DNA of 64,000 nucleotides from Sphingobacterium athyrii (GTDB lineage Bacteria > Bacteroidota > Bacteroidia > Sphingobacteriales > Sphingobacteriaceae). The notes under the pieces were generated by a model. It had not been told where the DNA came from. It saw only the letters and a list, made by a program, of their open reading frames with translations, and ran no database searches. Of the stretch, positions 34,474 to 44,082 are shown piece by piece. The DNA is taken from NCBI RefSeq assembly GCF_003071065.1, contig NZ_QCXX01000006.1:62001-126000 (forward strand), read 5' to 3'. The position numbers and the translations under genes are program-made. How positions within the stretch are numbered: position 1 is the stretch's first letter; every line of letters starts with the position of its first letter.

Positions 34474-35637
34474 CTACGAACGCATTTTTTTCTTCTTAAA
34501 TTTTCGGCCATACCAGATGCAGAAGCCTGTAACCGGTAGGGAGGCACAGATTAAGCTTGCTATAAATGCGATCCACATACCTGTCCTCCCTGCTATTTTT
34601 CCGACATGAATGTCGTAATTGGAATTTCTCCATTTCATGCCTAATGTTTTATCATTTTGTAGCCTCTTAAAATAGGGCTTTCCATTACGGAGATCATAGG
34701 CATAGGTATCCGAGGCCGACCATAGGGTGTTTCCTGTATGATAGATGGTTACATTCGCTTGGGAAACCTCATGAAGCAAATTGATAAAAATGCCCTGATG
34801 TACCGTGTGCTTATTTACAACATCGGACCATATCAGGTCTAACGAAACGATACTGGCCTCACGCATCGTATTGTTTGGTGCTGTTGGCTCTTCGATCTGC
34901 GTATTGGGTCGCTTACCATCCATAAGCCAGTATATGCTCGTCTCCCACCACTTGAAGGACCAGACTAAACCAGTTGCCGCAATGGCCATAGCAACGAAGA
35001 AAGCATAAAAGCCTAGTACTTGGTGAAGATCATAGTTGAGACGTTTCCATTTAGCGTTGAAATTGATCTTGAGCCGTTTAACAGCGACCTTACGGTTTTT
35101 TGGCCACCAAAGGAAAAGACCCGAAAGTAGCGTGATGATAAACAGCAGAACGCTGCTGCCCACGATGGTGCTTCCGACGTCGCGCCTGAGATATAAAAAT
35201 TGATGGATCTGCCTTACAATCCAGAAGAAATTAGTCTCGACATCTATTTTACCTAAGACCTTTCCACTGTAGGGATCTACGAAAATACGGTCCCAATAGA
35301 TAATTTCTTTATTGATAAATACACCGACGATATCTTTTTTGGGACGGCGCTTTAGGGATTCAAAAATATAAACTTGTTGCTGATCGGTGGTAGCGGGAAC
35401 GCGGATAATGTTAATGGGATGATCGGTGACATGCTGTGCATTTGCCTTCATGATTGAAAGAGGAAGGATTTTTTCGCCTTTCTGTGCCGTTACCGTCACA
35501 TAGCTGGGATGAAATAGCGCAAACAGTTCCTTCTCAAAGACATAAATAGCGCCTGTAATGCTCACGATAAAAACCACCAGACCGGATAATAATCCGATCC
35601 AGCGGTGTAAAAACAACATTATCTTTTTGAAAGTCAT
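34474..35637 (-). CDS. PepSY-associated transmembrane protein, siderophore-iron reductase type
   Basis: A 387-residue inner-membrane protein: LHRWIGLLSGLVVFIVSITG at the N-terminus (HRWIGL is the PepSY_TM hallmark), periplasmic domains, further helices near 140-165 and 190-215 (YDLHQVLGFYAFFVAMA) and a final helix near 360-380. Conserved His residues (LHRW, RQIHQFL, YDLHQVL) can hold haem. Such proteins next to a TonB siderophore receptor are thought to reduce ferric siderophores in the periplasm. It starts 2 bases after the receptor gene stop, in one operon. Confidence 0.82.
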   Translation of the reverse strand: MTFKKIMLFLHRWIGLLSGLVVFIVSITGAIYVFEKELFALFHPSYVTVTAQKGEKILPLSIMKANAQHVTDHPINIIRVPATTDQQQVYIFESLKRRPKKDIVGVFINKEIIYWDRIFVDPYSGKVLGKIDVETNFFWIVRQIHQFLYLRRDVGSTIVGSSVLLFIITLLSGLFLWWPKNRKVAVKRLKINFNAKWKRLNYDLHQVLGFYAFFVAMAIAATGLVWSFKWWETSIYWLMDGKRPNTQIEEPTAPNNTMREASIVSLDLIWSDVVNKHTVHQGIFINLLHEVSQANVTIYHTGNTLWSASDTYAYDLRNGKPYFKRLQNDKTLGMKWRNSNYDIHVGKIAGRTGMWIAFIASLICASLPVTGFCIWYGRKFKKKKMRS

Positions 35638-35639
35638 AC

Positions 35640-38099
35640 TTAAAAGGTATAGCCTAGGGTAAATAGGAAATTGCGTGGTGCACCCGGGAATAGACGGATA
35701 TAGTCATAACCACCTACCCAATGTGTTTTGTTGGTGATATTATTAAAGTTGGCCTGCAGTTGCACTTTCCCAATGGTATAGTATAAAGCGGCATTCAGTA
35801 AACTGTACGATGGTACTGTCTGGTACTGCTTAATGGAAAGGTTTCTCTTATCTACATAATTCGCACCGACACCTATTCCCAAACCTTTTGCTTTTCCGGA
35901 AGGAATGGAGAATCTGGTCCAGATATTTGCCGTATTTTGAGGCGCATTGGGTTTTTGTTTATTCAATTCTTCCTTATTGCCACCTTCGGTAATCTTGGCG
36001 TCATTGTAAGCATAGGAAGCGATCACGCTCCAATAGGGTAGAATCTGGCCCTGAATGTCAAACTCTATGCCTTTGGACCTTTCCTTTCCGATCTGCTCCA
36101 TTAAGTCGGCATTATCATCAGTAGGCGCTGGGTAAAGGGTATTCTTTTGATTGATCTGATAGATTGCTGTACTCGCCTGCAGTTTTCCATCCAACCAGGC
36201 CGTTTTTAATCCAAACTCGGTCATGTCATTTTCGAGCGGATCAAATGGCCCGCCCGCGTTTGGATTTGCCAGTGCCGAAGCTGTCTGTGGGTTATAGCCT
36301 TTGACATAGGTTCCGTATAGGTTAATCTGGGGATTAATGGTATACACTGCACCGAAGCGTGGCAGTAGGACATCTTGGTGTACATTCTCGGCCTGATCGG
36401 TTTTATAATTGGCGATATCCTTATAGTTCTCATACCGTAACCCCAGCAATAATTGAAGCGGGCCCAGAGTGAGCTGATCCTGCACATACAATGCATTCAG
36501 ATGATAATAAGTCGGTGCGACCAATGTAGATGCATAGAAATATTTACTTCCGTCCTGCAACTGTTGGCTTTTTAATGGATTGCTGAGGTCAAAACTGGAA
36601 ACATTGGGTACTGGGTTGCCATTTTTATCGAGCAGATAATCTCCGATTTTTTTTGGATCAAATCGTGCAATGGTTCCTGTATTATCTTTATTTCTGTAGC
36701 CACTTGCTGTTAGCTGCGAGCCGCCTACTGGCAAGACTTCCTGCGCATAGTCATAGCCGGCAATGAGTTTATGTGCTAGCACACCCGTGTTTAGGTTGTA
36801 ATTGAAGAAAGCAGTGATATTATCGACAAACCGTTTTCTGTTTCGGATGAAAACCTGTCTTGCCACCATATTTTCAATATTATTTCCTTTCCCGTCTACA
36901 GCATAGGCATTGGCTGATCGGTGTTCGGATAGATCCTCTGCGTAGCCTGTTTTCATATAAGATGCATTGAAACTCAGCTTTTCATTGAAACGGTGATTCA
37001 ACGAAGCGGTCACCATATAGGTTTGTTCATTCAGAAAATCATTGGCCGTGCTCATGGATTGGCTGATAGGGGTCGAATAGAGATCGCCGTTGGCAAAGAC
37101 AGATTGTCCGCGGTCGAGTCTTGACTTCGAATCATTATAGACCATATCAAAATTGATACGCGTATTTTCTGAAGGAATAAAGGAGAATGACGGTGCTAAG
37201 ACCAAGTTTTTATCGAACTGAAGATCCCTAAAATTTTGTGCATTTTCATAGCCAATGTTGAGGCGGTACAGGAGCGTTTTGTCTGTCGTCATAGGCCCGG
37301 TAAAGTCGGCAAGGGCCCGGAGGTTGTTGAAGCTTCCTACAGAAAATTGCAGCGATTTTCGTGCCTCATCGAGCGGTTTTTTTGTGACACGATTAACGAC
37401 ACCCCCGGGACTTGCATTTCCGAAGAGGGCCGACGATGGGCCTTTCAATACCTCTACCCGTTCCAGATAATTGGCCAGCGGTTGTTTCCAGAATCCTGTT
37501 GTGGTACGCATGCCATTGACCAGCTGGGTATTGGATCCCCCGTTGATCCGAAAACCACGGATCGTAATATCGTCGTAAAAGGTAAACTGATTGACACCAC
37601 TGAAATTTTTAACAATTTCACCTACACGCATCAGTCCTTGGTCGGCAATAAGCTCTTTGGTCGCATAAGAAACAGACTGCGGCAAATCGCGTAATTTTGT
37701 TTCGGTCTTGCTGCCGATAAAGGACTGTGTGTTGCGATAAGACTTTTCTTTGCGCCCATAGATTTCCACGGTCTGTAAAGATTCTTCTGCACGAAACATG
37801 GGAAATGCTAAGGTAATTGGATGTGCCGGATCGATCGATATTTTCTGCTTGATTGTTTTGTAACCGATTGCATTGATCCGGATATCATAAGTGCCTTTGG
37901 CCAATGTAGACAATATAAACTGGCCAAGATGGTCTGTTGCGGTATGCTGGTTGGTTTTAAGTACGGTGATCGTAGCTCCGGCTAGCGGTGAGTTGTATTC
38001 ATTCAAGACTGTCCCATGGAATAGCTGTTTTTCCTGCGCATGTGTTTGAGTTAGTAGTAGACTCCATATTGTTGCGACAAGCATAGGTATTTTTCGCAT
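35640..38099 (-). CDS. TonB-dependent siderophore receptor
   Basis: An 819-residue outer-membrane receptor. Signal peptide at 1-21 (TQTHA), then a carboxypeptidase-regulatory-like domain (FHGTVLNEYNSPLAGATI) at about 27-105. The plug of the FhuE/FoxA type follows (KTETKLRDLPQSVSYATKEL; ITIRGFRINGGSNTQLVNGM; VEVLKGPSSALFGNASPGGV), then a beta barrel ending in FLFTLGYTF with a terminal Phe. It imports a ferric siderophore. The PepSY protein is co-transcribed downstream, and the AraC-type regulator is divergent across a 98-base gap. Confidence 0.9.
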   Translation of the reverse strand: MRKIPMLVATIWSLLLTQTHAQEKQLFHGTVLNEYNSPLAGATITVLKTNQHTATDHLGQFILSTLAKGTYDIRINAIGYKTIKQKISIDPAHPITLAFPMFRAEESLQTVEIYGRKEKSYRNTQSFIGSKTETKLRDLPQSVSYATKELIADQGLMRVGEIVKNFSGVNQFTFYDDITIRGFRINGGSNTQLVNGMRTTTGFWKQPLANYLERVEVLKGPSSALFGNASPGGVVNRVTKKPLDEARKSLQFSVGSFNNLRALADFTGPMTTDKTLLYRLNIGYENAQNFRDLQFDKNLVLAPSFSFIPSENTRINFDMVYNDSKSRLDRGQSVFANGDLYSTPISQSMSTANDFLNEQTYMVTASLNHRFNEKLSFNASYMKTGYAEDLSEHRSANAYAVDGKGNNIENMVARQVFIRNRKRFVDNITAFFNYNLNTGVLAHKLIAGYDYAQEVLPVGGSQLTASGYRNKDNTGTIARFDPKKIGDYLLDKNGNPVPNVSSFDLSNPLKSQQLQDGSKYFYASTLVAPTYYHLNALYVQDQLTLGPLQLLLGLRYENYKDIANYKTDQAENVHQDVLLPRFGAVYTINPQINLYGTYVKGYNPQTASALANPNAGGPFDPLENDMTEFGLKTAWLDGKLQASTAIYQINQKNTLYPAPTDDNADLMEQIGKERSKGIEFDIQGQILPYWSVIASYAYNDAKITEGGNKEELNKQKPNAPQNTANIWTRFSIPSGKAKGLGIGVGANYVDKRNLSIKQYQTVPSYSLLNAALYYTIGKVQLQANFNNITNKTHWVGGYDYIRLFPGAPRNFLFTLGYTF

Positions 38100-38197
38100 A
38101 TTATTTAAATTTAATCTTAATAAGGAGACAAAATTCGATGATTAAACTTATATTTGGGGGAGAAAAAATATGCAATTCGGGAATTTCATAGGTCGGC

Positions 38198-39259
38198 ATG
38201 TACACAGATAGTTTAGAAAAAGTCTTATCCAATAATTCTTATCTGCAGGAATCATGGTCTTTGGATGAGCAGGTAGCGCGTGAGATGGCCTATGCGCCGC
38301 CCCGCTATTCGTTTGATATCCGAACATTTATGAATGAGCCTTTTCAGTTTCGGCAAAACACCTTGGAGCAATATTCTTCGCAAATGGAGATCTCCGAGAT
38401 CATCATGCCTCAGGGGATTCATATGATGCATTCAGAGCTAACATCTCCCAGTGATGGTTATATCTGTATTGACAATGCGGTTCCTTACATTCATGTTTTT
38501 TTCGCCTTAAATAGCGACCGGCAGTACTACGTGGACGGTGATCTGTTGGGGAGTTGTTCACCCGGGCATGTCCAAAGTTACCTGTTTGCAGCACCTCAGA
38601 TTTTAGGGTTATGGCATCGCCGCCCGGCAGAAAGTTTTTTTGAAATCAATATGCCAATCTCCTTGTTTGAGACCTATTTGCCCGTAGACAGTTCATTTCG
38701 GGGTAAGTTACGCAGACTTCTGGAAAAGTCACGAACGGGTACACTGTTTGAAGATTCCATATTGATCAGTGATCAGCAAAAGAAAATTATAGCGGAATTG
38801 CTTAATCCGGAGCTTGATAAAGAATGGAATCCCTTGTTTTGTTTTGGCAAGCTCCTGGAGCTGTTGGCAAGGACATTCGACCAGCACAAGTTTGGCAATA
38901 TGGTTACCAGGGCCGGTAATAGCCTGAGCCCGGAAATGAAAAAACTTATGGCCGAAGCAAAAAATATAGTGGAGAGCAGGTTAACAGATCCGCCATCTTT
39001 ATCGCAATTGTCGTCCGAATTGGGAACGAATGAAAACTATTTAAAGAAATATTTCAAACAATGCTATGGAACGACCATTTATGGCTATGTTACCAAAGTT
39101 AGAATGCAAAAAGCTAAGACGCTACTTACGCAGGGCGATCGGCCAATAAATGAAATTTCACGCTTTTTAGGTTATAACAATCCTGCGCATTTCTCAGCGA
39201 GCTTCAAGAAGCATTTCGGCGTTAAACCAAAGGTAGTACAGTCTTCTTCGAAAGAATAA
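38198..39259 (+). CDS. AraC-family regulator, PchR-like
   Basis: A 353-residue protein with an N-terminal effector domain (about 30-240, beta-rich then helical) and a C-terminal AraC double helix-turn-helix (about 260-350): LSQLSSELGTNENYLKKYF, then KAKTLLTQGDRPINEISRFLGYNNPAHFSASFKKHFG. It is divergent from the siderophore receptor gene, the usual position of PchR-type activators that sense the iron-siderophore. The shared promoter lies in 38100-38197. Confidence 0.85.
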   Translation: MYTDSLEKVLSNNSYLQESWSLDEQVAREMAYAPPRYSFDIRTFMNEPFQFRQNTLEQYSSQMEISEIIMPQGIHMMHSELTSPSDGYICIDNAVPYIHVFFALNSDRQYYVDGDLLGSCSPGHVQSYLFAAPQILGLWHRRPAESFFEINMPISLFETYLPVDSSFRGKLRRLLEKSRTGTLFEDSILISDQQKKIIAELLNPELDKEWNPLFCFGKLLELLARTFDQHKFGNMVTRAGNSLSPEMKKLMAEAKNIVESRLTDPPSLSQLSSELGTNENYLKKYFKQCYGTTIYGYVTKVRMQKAKTLLTQGDRPINEISRFLGYNNPAHFSASFKKHFGVKPKVVQSSSKE

Positions 39260-39408
39260 TGCCTCAGGATAGGTTTCGGGAGATTTTAAATGTTTGTAAT
39301 TTACAATTTCTGTATGAACAGCCTAGTTCGGCGACATATGCTTCCTTATAGTTCAAAGAAACAGCGATACCATCATAGCCGATTTCAGTCAGGAGCTCCT
39401 GTAGATAA

Positions 39409-39440
39409 CAGATTCCCGGCATGGATATGCCGGGAATCTG
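39409..39440. terminator. Hairpin between converging araC-like and fucosidase genes
   Basis: Perfect 14-bp stem CAGATTCCCGGCAT / ATGCCGGGAATCTG with a 4-base loop. No U tract on either side, but its position between converging genes suggests transcription termination. Confidence 0.6.
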
Positions 39441-39469
39441 CTTGTGTAAGGGGTAAAATTTTATACGCT

Positions 39470-40864
39470 TTATTTTGGTTCAATCTTATACACATAAATC
39501 GGTATACTCGGGTCTTTGACAGTTGGTAACACAAGTGCTAGCGTATCTTGGCCCTGCGTCCATTTCACCTTTGACGGGCTGCCAAGCAGACTGATCGAGC
39601 TGATCACAAGTTTGTCTTTAGCAAGCTCTGGAATGGCAATCGCTTTTGATGCCGGACTTCGTACAAAGAGGTAGACAACATCACCCTTCTGGGTAAAACG
39701 ATAGTCTGATACAATTTCTTTCGGGGTTGCATCATTGACAGCGTCCTTCATGCTGGCTTTATCTTTTTCGGATTCTTTTTTTGCCGCTTGCGCTGCTGCG
39801 ACTTCCTTATTGCCGTTCCAAACGGTTGTGCCGTATAGGGCTTCGCCGTTGACCTTCATCCAGGCGCCTATCGCCTGTAGGTTTTCCTGACTTTCGACGG
39901 GCCAGGTACCATCGCCTTTGGGGCCTACATTGAGCAGGAGGTTACCGCCTTTGCTGACTACTTCAATCAGGTTGCGGACGAGCAGTTCGGGGCTTTTCCA
40001 GTTTTGATCATGCCGGTTGTAGCCCCAATTTTCACTCATCGTAATGCAGGCCTCCCAATCTTTTCGTGCCGTTGAAACCAAGGTTTGCTCGACCACGGCA
40101 TAGTCGCCCAGACCATTCCCGATCCGGCTATTGATAATGCACTGGGGTTGAATGGAGTGGATCAGGTCGCGAATCTCCTGACTCTGTTTTTTGGTAATCA
40201 GTTCCGGTGTATCAAACCAGATAATACCGATGGGGCCATACTGGGTCAGCAGTTCACGAAGCTGCGGTTTGACCTTGTTTTCAACATACTTGTTCAGGTC
40301 TTTGGCGTCTTCATCGGGATAGTCCCAGGTATTGCTGCGGCCGGCTTTGGTCGGCCAGTTGGTCGGTACATCGGGATCTGCCCAATCGCGGCCCAGGGAA
40401 TAATAGAAGCAGAGCTTTAACCCGTACTTCTTACATGCCGCGGCGAGCGCGAGCATGGGGTCTTTGGCCCAGGGGGTTCTCCTGACAATATTATAGTCAC
40501 TGACAGCCGAATTGTACATCGAAAAACCATCGTGATGCTTGGCGGTAATTACAATGTACTTCATCCCGGCATCATGGGCCATCTGCACCCAGCGGTCGGC
40601 ATCGAAAGCGGTCGGGTTAAACTGATCGGCGATCTTCGCATAGGTCTTGACCGGGATCCGTTCATAGAGCATAAAATGTTCACCGCCCTTGGTCGGGTGT
40701 CCGTTCCAGTCGCCTGCCGTCTGCGAATACAGACCCCAATGCAGAAATAGACCAAATTTGTCCTTGGTAAACCAGGGAGCGGGCTGGCCAAACAGGTTCA
40801 ATCCTGCCAAAGCAAATAGCAGAAGCAGGATTGTTTTTGTTTTTCTAAAAAGTAATTTCTTCAT
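39470..40864 (-). CDS. Alpha-L-fucosidase, glycoside hydrolase family 29
   Basis: A 464-residue secreted enzyme. The signal peptide (1-27, ALAGLNLFGQ) is followed by the GH29 catalytic barrel: KFGLFLHWGLYS (36-47), ITAKHHDGF (106-114), IGIIWFDTPE with Asp218 the likely nucleophile, MSENWGYN, and KGGNLLLNVGPKGDG. A C-terminal beta domain follows. It releases alpha-linked L-fucose from glycans. It lies 18 bases downstream of the metalloprotease, both under the LacI-type operators at 42457-42487. Together with the SusC/SusD set it forms a small locus for fucosylated glycans or glycoproteins. Confidence 0.9.
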   Translation of the reverse strand: MKKLLFRKTKTILLLLFALAGLNLFGQPAPWFTKDKFGLFLHWGLYSQTAGDWNGHPTKGGEHFMLYERIPVKTYAKIADQFNPTAFDADRWVQMAHDAGMKYIVITAKHHDGFSMYNSAVSDYNIVRRTPWAKDPMLALAAACKKYGLKLCFYYSLGRDWADPDVPTNWPTKAGRSNTWDYPDEDAKDLNKYVENKVKPQLRELLTQYGPIGIIWFDTPELITKKQSQEIRDLIHSIQPQCIINSRIGNGLGDYAVVEQTLVSTARKDWEACITMSENWGYNRHDQNWKSPELLVRNLIEVVSKGGNLLLNVGPKGDGTWPVESQENLQAIGAWMKVNGEALYGTTVWNGNKEVAAAQAAKKESEKDKASMKDAVNDATPKEIVSDYRFTQKGDVVYLFVRSPASKAIAIPELAKDKLVISSISLLGSPSKVKWTQGQDTLALVLPTVKDPSIPIYVYKIEPK

Positions 40865-40882
40865 CTCAGCGCTTTGCTCTTT

Positions 40883-42340
40883 CTAACGGTTTTGTACTTT
40901 CATGGATGAAACTTTATCGTTGAACGTAGAGAGATAGGAAGACGTAGATGTAACGACGAGGCTATCGCCGGTAAAATTATTTCCGTTGTATAAGGTGACT
41001 TTAACATTGGCTCCAACTTTAATGGAAGAGATGCTATTGTCTGTCACGCCTTTCGCCAATAAATCCGAGGTGGTATACTGCCCTTTACCAAAGCTTCCTT
41101 TCACACCGGCATAGGAGGCATTGGAATAGGTGTACACCGAATCTTGATTGGTCGTCAGGAGTCCGTTGACATAGTTGAAATCGTAAACATTGGACGTAGT
41201 GTATCCATTTTGCAGTAATAATTTTACTTTAAGTTCGTAAGGTGTATTGCCTTTGTAATAAAGTTCATTGAGGTCTATGGTTCCTTGGATGCTACCCGAA
41301 GAAAGCGGCGCAAATTTCCATGTGACTGCATTGTAATCTTTGTTGGCCCCGGTACCTTCGTTGTTCACGTTGGGATCCATATAAACCAATATCTCGCTCA
41401 CAGGCAAATTAGAAGTATAATTTCCTGTAATAAAGATTTTTTGCTGACTGTTGTCAATGGCAAATTGAGGTTGTACGGTATAACTGGGCGCCTGATAAGG
41501 ACTGGCTGTTGCTACTGTTGATTGAAAAACTTCATTTCTGCTGAGAATTGCTGCATCAGAGCCCGTTAGGAAAGTAGGCAGTCCCTTGCTAAAGCTCACA
41601 TTGCCGCTTCCCATCAGTGATGTGCCCAAGGTAGGTTCTTCACTGACATATTTAGCACGGTTATGGGGCAGGTTTAATCCATGTCCCAATTCATGGAGCA
41701 TACCGCCGAGATAGTTTGAGCTCGGATTCGGAATTCCATTGACGGACATGGAGGAATTGTCCACTGCAAAGCAGTATTTTCCATAGCCATAGAATGGCTG
41801 GCTGCCATCGCCGTCTGTTCTCGCCGGCAAAAGTACCAGGTAGTGATTGTTGGATGAAAATTGGCCCGGATGGCTGGTTTTGTAGGCATTGATCTCATTT
41901 ATAATTTTACCGGCTGATATAGCTGAGCTATAGGGATAGTCCGCTTGTGCTCCCGCCGCCGGAATTTCAATAATGTTAACCAGACCGGTGGAATCTTTTG
42001 CCAGACCCAGATAATTGCTGTAGCCATAGCGCCCCATTTCATTATGTAACCAGTCCTGAAAATGGACAAACAGCTGAGATAGCCGGGTTTTGTAGCCGGG
42101 TAAGGCTGGATTGTCTGTGGGGACAAACATAATGATATTGAGATTGACCGGATTCGTGACAAATGTAAGGTTGGATAGTGATGTGTCTATGACGCCATTC
42201 GAGGAGGCCTTTGACCTTCGGATTTCTGTGGTACCTTGCTCTGACAATGGCTTTGAACAAGCGAAAAAAAGTGATAGGACTGTGGCGGACAATGCAATTC
42301 GTTGAATGATTTGCATCCATCTTTTTGTTGGTTTTTTCAT
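40883..42340 (-). CDS. Secreted metzincin-like zinc metalloprotease with beta/gamma-crystallin-like end
   Basis: A 485-residue lipoprotein (lipobox FFAC with Cys28). The zinc site is HELGHGLNLPH at 216-226, i.e. HExxHxxxxxH, a metzincin motif; the Met-turn is probably in TSLMGSG further on. The C-terminal 75 residues (about 410-485) contain GVKGSFGKGQY, YNGNNFTGDSLVV and NDKVSSMKV, which resemble beta/gamma-crystallin or related calcium-binding motifs. Expected to cut surface glycoproteins, with fucose then removed by the neighbouring GH29. Exact peptidase family not assigned. Confidence 0.75.
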   Translation of the reverse strand: MKKPTKRWMQIIQRIALSATVLSLFFACSKPLSEQGTTEIRRSKASSNGVIDTSLSNLTFVTNPVNLNIIMFVPTDNPALPGYKTRLSQLFVHFQDWLHNEMGRYGYSNYLGLAKDSTGLVNIIEIPAAGAQADYPYSSAISAGKIINEINAYKTSHPGQFSSNNHYLVLLPARTDGDGSQPFYGYGKYCFAVDNSSMSVNGIPNPSSNYLGGMLHELGHGLNLPHNRAKYVSEEPTLGTSLMGSGNVSFSKGLPTFLTGSDAAILSRNEVFQSTVATASPYQAPSYTVQPQFAIDNSQQKIFITGNYTSNLPVSEILVYMDPNVNNEGTGANKDYNAVTWKFAPLSSGSIQGTIDLNELYYKGNTPYELKVKLLLQNGYTTSNVYDFNYVNGLLTTNQDSVYTYSNASYAGVKGSFGKGQYTTSDLLAKGVTDNSISSIKVGANVKVTLYNGNNFTGDSLVVTSTSSYLSTFNDKVSSMKVQNR

Positions 42341-42456
42341 AATTTTTGAAATAAATAATCTATAATTGTTAATGGGTATTGGTTACTTAGGGGGCAACCA
42401 AAACACATATCTATAGTAGAGAATATATTTTAATTTATAGTGATTTCCGTTTAAGT

Positions 42457-42487
42457 CAAACGTTTGCGTAACTTACGAAAACGTTTC
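42457..42487. promoter_or_regulatory. Two LacI-type operators 21 bp apart
   Basis: CAAACGTTTG (42457-42466) is a perfect palindrome, and GAAAACGTTTC (42477-42487) shares the AAACGTTT core. Their AACGTT centres are 21 bp apart, two helical turns. They lie 13 bases after the LacI-type gene and upstream of the minus-strand protease-fucosidase operon. Confidence 0.65.
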
Positions 42488-42499
42488 AATTGATATACT

Positions 42500-43531
42500 T
42501 TATTCAGAGGATTTGCGTGTGAGGATAGACGCTTGTAATTCAATGTTTTGGTACTGTGTTGCAATCTCGTTGTCCGAACTGTCCAAAATTTTATGGAGAA
42601 TAGCGAAAGCCTGAGATCCAATTTCACGCGAAGGCTGTACAATGCTTGACAATGACGGCTGAAAAATATTGGTGTATTGGAAATTAGCAAAACCGATAAG
42701 GGCTAAACGATCCGGTACGGAGATTCCGATTGTATGTAGAGCCTCTAAGGTTAAATAGGTAAGTTGATCTGATGCGGTAAAAATTGCTTGGGGCGGGGTA
42801 CTTGAATTAACAAAATGTGTGAGGTGATTTTTTAGCTGGTCCAGCACATCTATTCTTCTTCTATTCGTTTCTATCGATAGTACGTAATTCGAATTATAAG
42901 CTATGTCAAAATCCCGTAGACATTGGATATAACCACGCCGACGCTCCGATGATGTTCCTGGCGATAGATTGGAAATAAATAGAATTTTTCTTTTACCGCG
43001 ATTGATTAACTGAGAAATACCTTCGTAAACGACTTTGAAATTATCTATTCCAATCTTATACGTATTTATATCGTAATTGGTCCGGTCGATAAGGACAATA
43101 GGGGTGCCCTCATTTTTTAATTTTCGGAGATATTTTAATGAGATACTATTTCCTGTTGCTGCAATGACGATAGCATCCGCACCCTTTTTGGATAACATTT
43201 CTAAATGTTTCAATTCAAGCTGGGGGTCGTCTACGCTCTGCATAATAATGAGGTTATAAGCCGTTTCTGACATCTCTCTTTCAATACCTTCGAGAATCTG
43301 CGAGAAAAATGGATTGCCGATCGAAGGAACAATCATACCGATAATATTTGTTCGCCCCTTACGCAATAGTTTGGCATATTGATTGGATTGATAGCCGTTC
43401 TCATGAGCAAAATTTTGAATTTTAACTTTAGTTAATGAGCTGATTTCGTGACTATTTGAGAGTGCTTTGGATACGGTACCTACAGAGTAGCCTAAAGCCT
43501 TGGCAATATTTTTTATAGTTATTCTTTTCAT
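42500..43531 (-). CDS. LacI-family transcriptional regulator
   Basis: A 343-residue regulator: LacI helix-turn-helix at 1-50 (TIKNIAKALGYSVGTVSKAL plus SSLTKVKIQ), hinge, then a periplasmic-binding-protein-like sensor domain (RTNIIGMIVPSIGNPFFSQIL; ILFISNLSPGTSSERRRGY; SIVQPSREIG near the end). It probably controls the protease-fucosidase operon through the two AAACGTTT sites just downstream of its own stop, with a sugar released from the glycan as effector. Its 5' side faces the SusD-lipoprotein operon end. Confidence 0.88.
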   Translation of the reverse strand: MKRITIKNIAKALGYSVGTVSKALSNSHEISSLTKVKIQNFAHENGYQSNQYAKLLRKGRTNIIGMIVPSIGNPFFSQILEGIEREMSETAYNLIIMQSVDDPQLELKHLEMLSKKGADAIVIAATGNSISLKYLRKLKNEGTPIVLIDRTNYDINTYKIGIDNFKVVYEGISQLINRGKRKILFISNLSPGTSSERRRGYIQCLRDFDIAYNSNYVLSIETNRRRIDVLDQLKNHLTHFVNSSTPPQAIFTASDQLTYLTLEALHTIGISVPDRLALIGFANFQYTNIFQPSLSSIVQPSREIGSQAFAILHKILDSSDNEIATQYQNIELQASILTRKSSE

Positions 43532-43606
43532 GTTTTGGAATTGCTTTTATTTACTATTGGTGGCCAATTGAAAGTTTTATCTGTACTATCCCTTGTATAT
43601 GAAAGA

Positions 43607-43636
43607 AGACTACCAGGCGGTTTTGCCTGATAGTCT
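43607..43636 (-). terminator. Hairpin at the end of the SusC-SusD-lipoprotein operon
   Basis: AGACTACCAGGC / GCCTGATAGTCT (one mismatch) with loop GGTTTT. On the minus strand it is followed by TCTTTC. It separates the operon from the LacI-type gene. Confidence 0.55.
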
Positions 43637-43704
43637 AAACTAAACACTAATTAACACATGGTCATCTCTTACCATTATTTTTTGAGCTTGTCGATCGTTG
43701 GCCT

Positions 43705-44058
43705 TTAGTTGGTTACATTGACAATATACCATACATTGAGTTCGCCAGATCGTATGGTGACAGTGTCCTTGCCGACGGCTAAGCCAGTAACCAGCCCGGT
43801 ATTGCTATACGTGGCAATTTCGGGATGTTTGTTGCTATAGGTCGCGTCTGTTACAGTACGGTTTCCGGGATTGACTGCCAGATTGATCTGGAGCGGTGTA
43901 CCGATTTTAACAGGGATCTGCATAAAGCCCCCCGAATTTACGGCCTCCCGAACAGTTAAATTCTCTTTGATCGGACCAAGATCTTTTTTGCAGGAATGAA
44001 AAACTAAACTTCCGCACAGGCAGCTTAGCAACAGGTATATATTTGATCTAATTTTCAT
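43705..44058 (-). CDS. Small surface lipoprotein with Ig-like domain
   Basis: A 117-residue lipoprotein: signal ending LVFHSC (Cys23), then one bacterial Ig-like (BIG2-type) domain containing KHPEIATYSNTGLVTGLAVGKDTVTI. Very similar small lipoproteins follow SusD genes elsewhere in this group, where they are thought to bind glycans or to scaffold the surface complex. It starts 24 bases after the SusD stop and ends the operon. Confidence 0.72.
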   Translation of the reverse strand: MKIRSNIYLLLSCLCGSLVFHSCKKDLGPIKENLTVREAVNSGGFMQIPVKIGTPLQINLAVNPGNRTVTDATYSNKHPEIATYSNTGLVTGLAVGKDTVTIRSGELNVWYIVNVTN

Positions 44059-44082
44059 GATATTATTTCTTTTTTATCCTCA

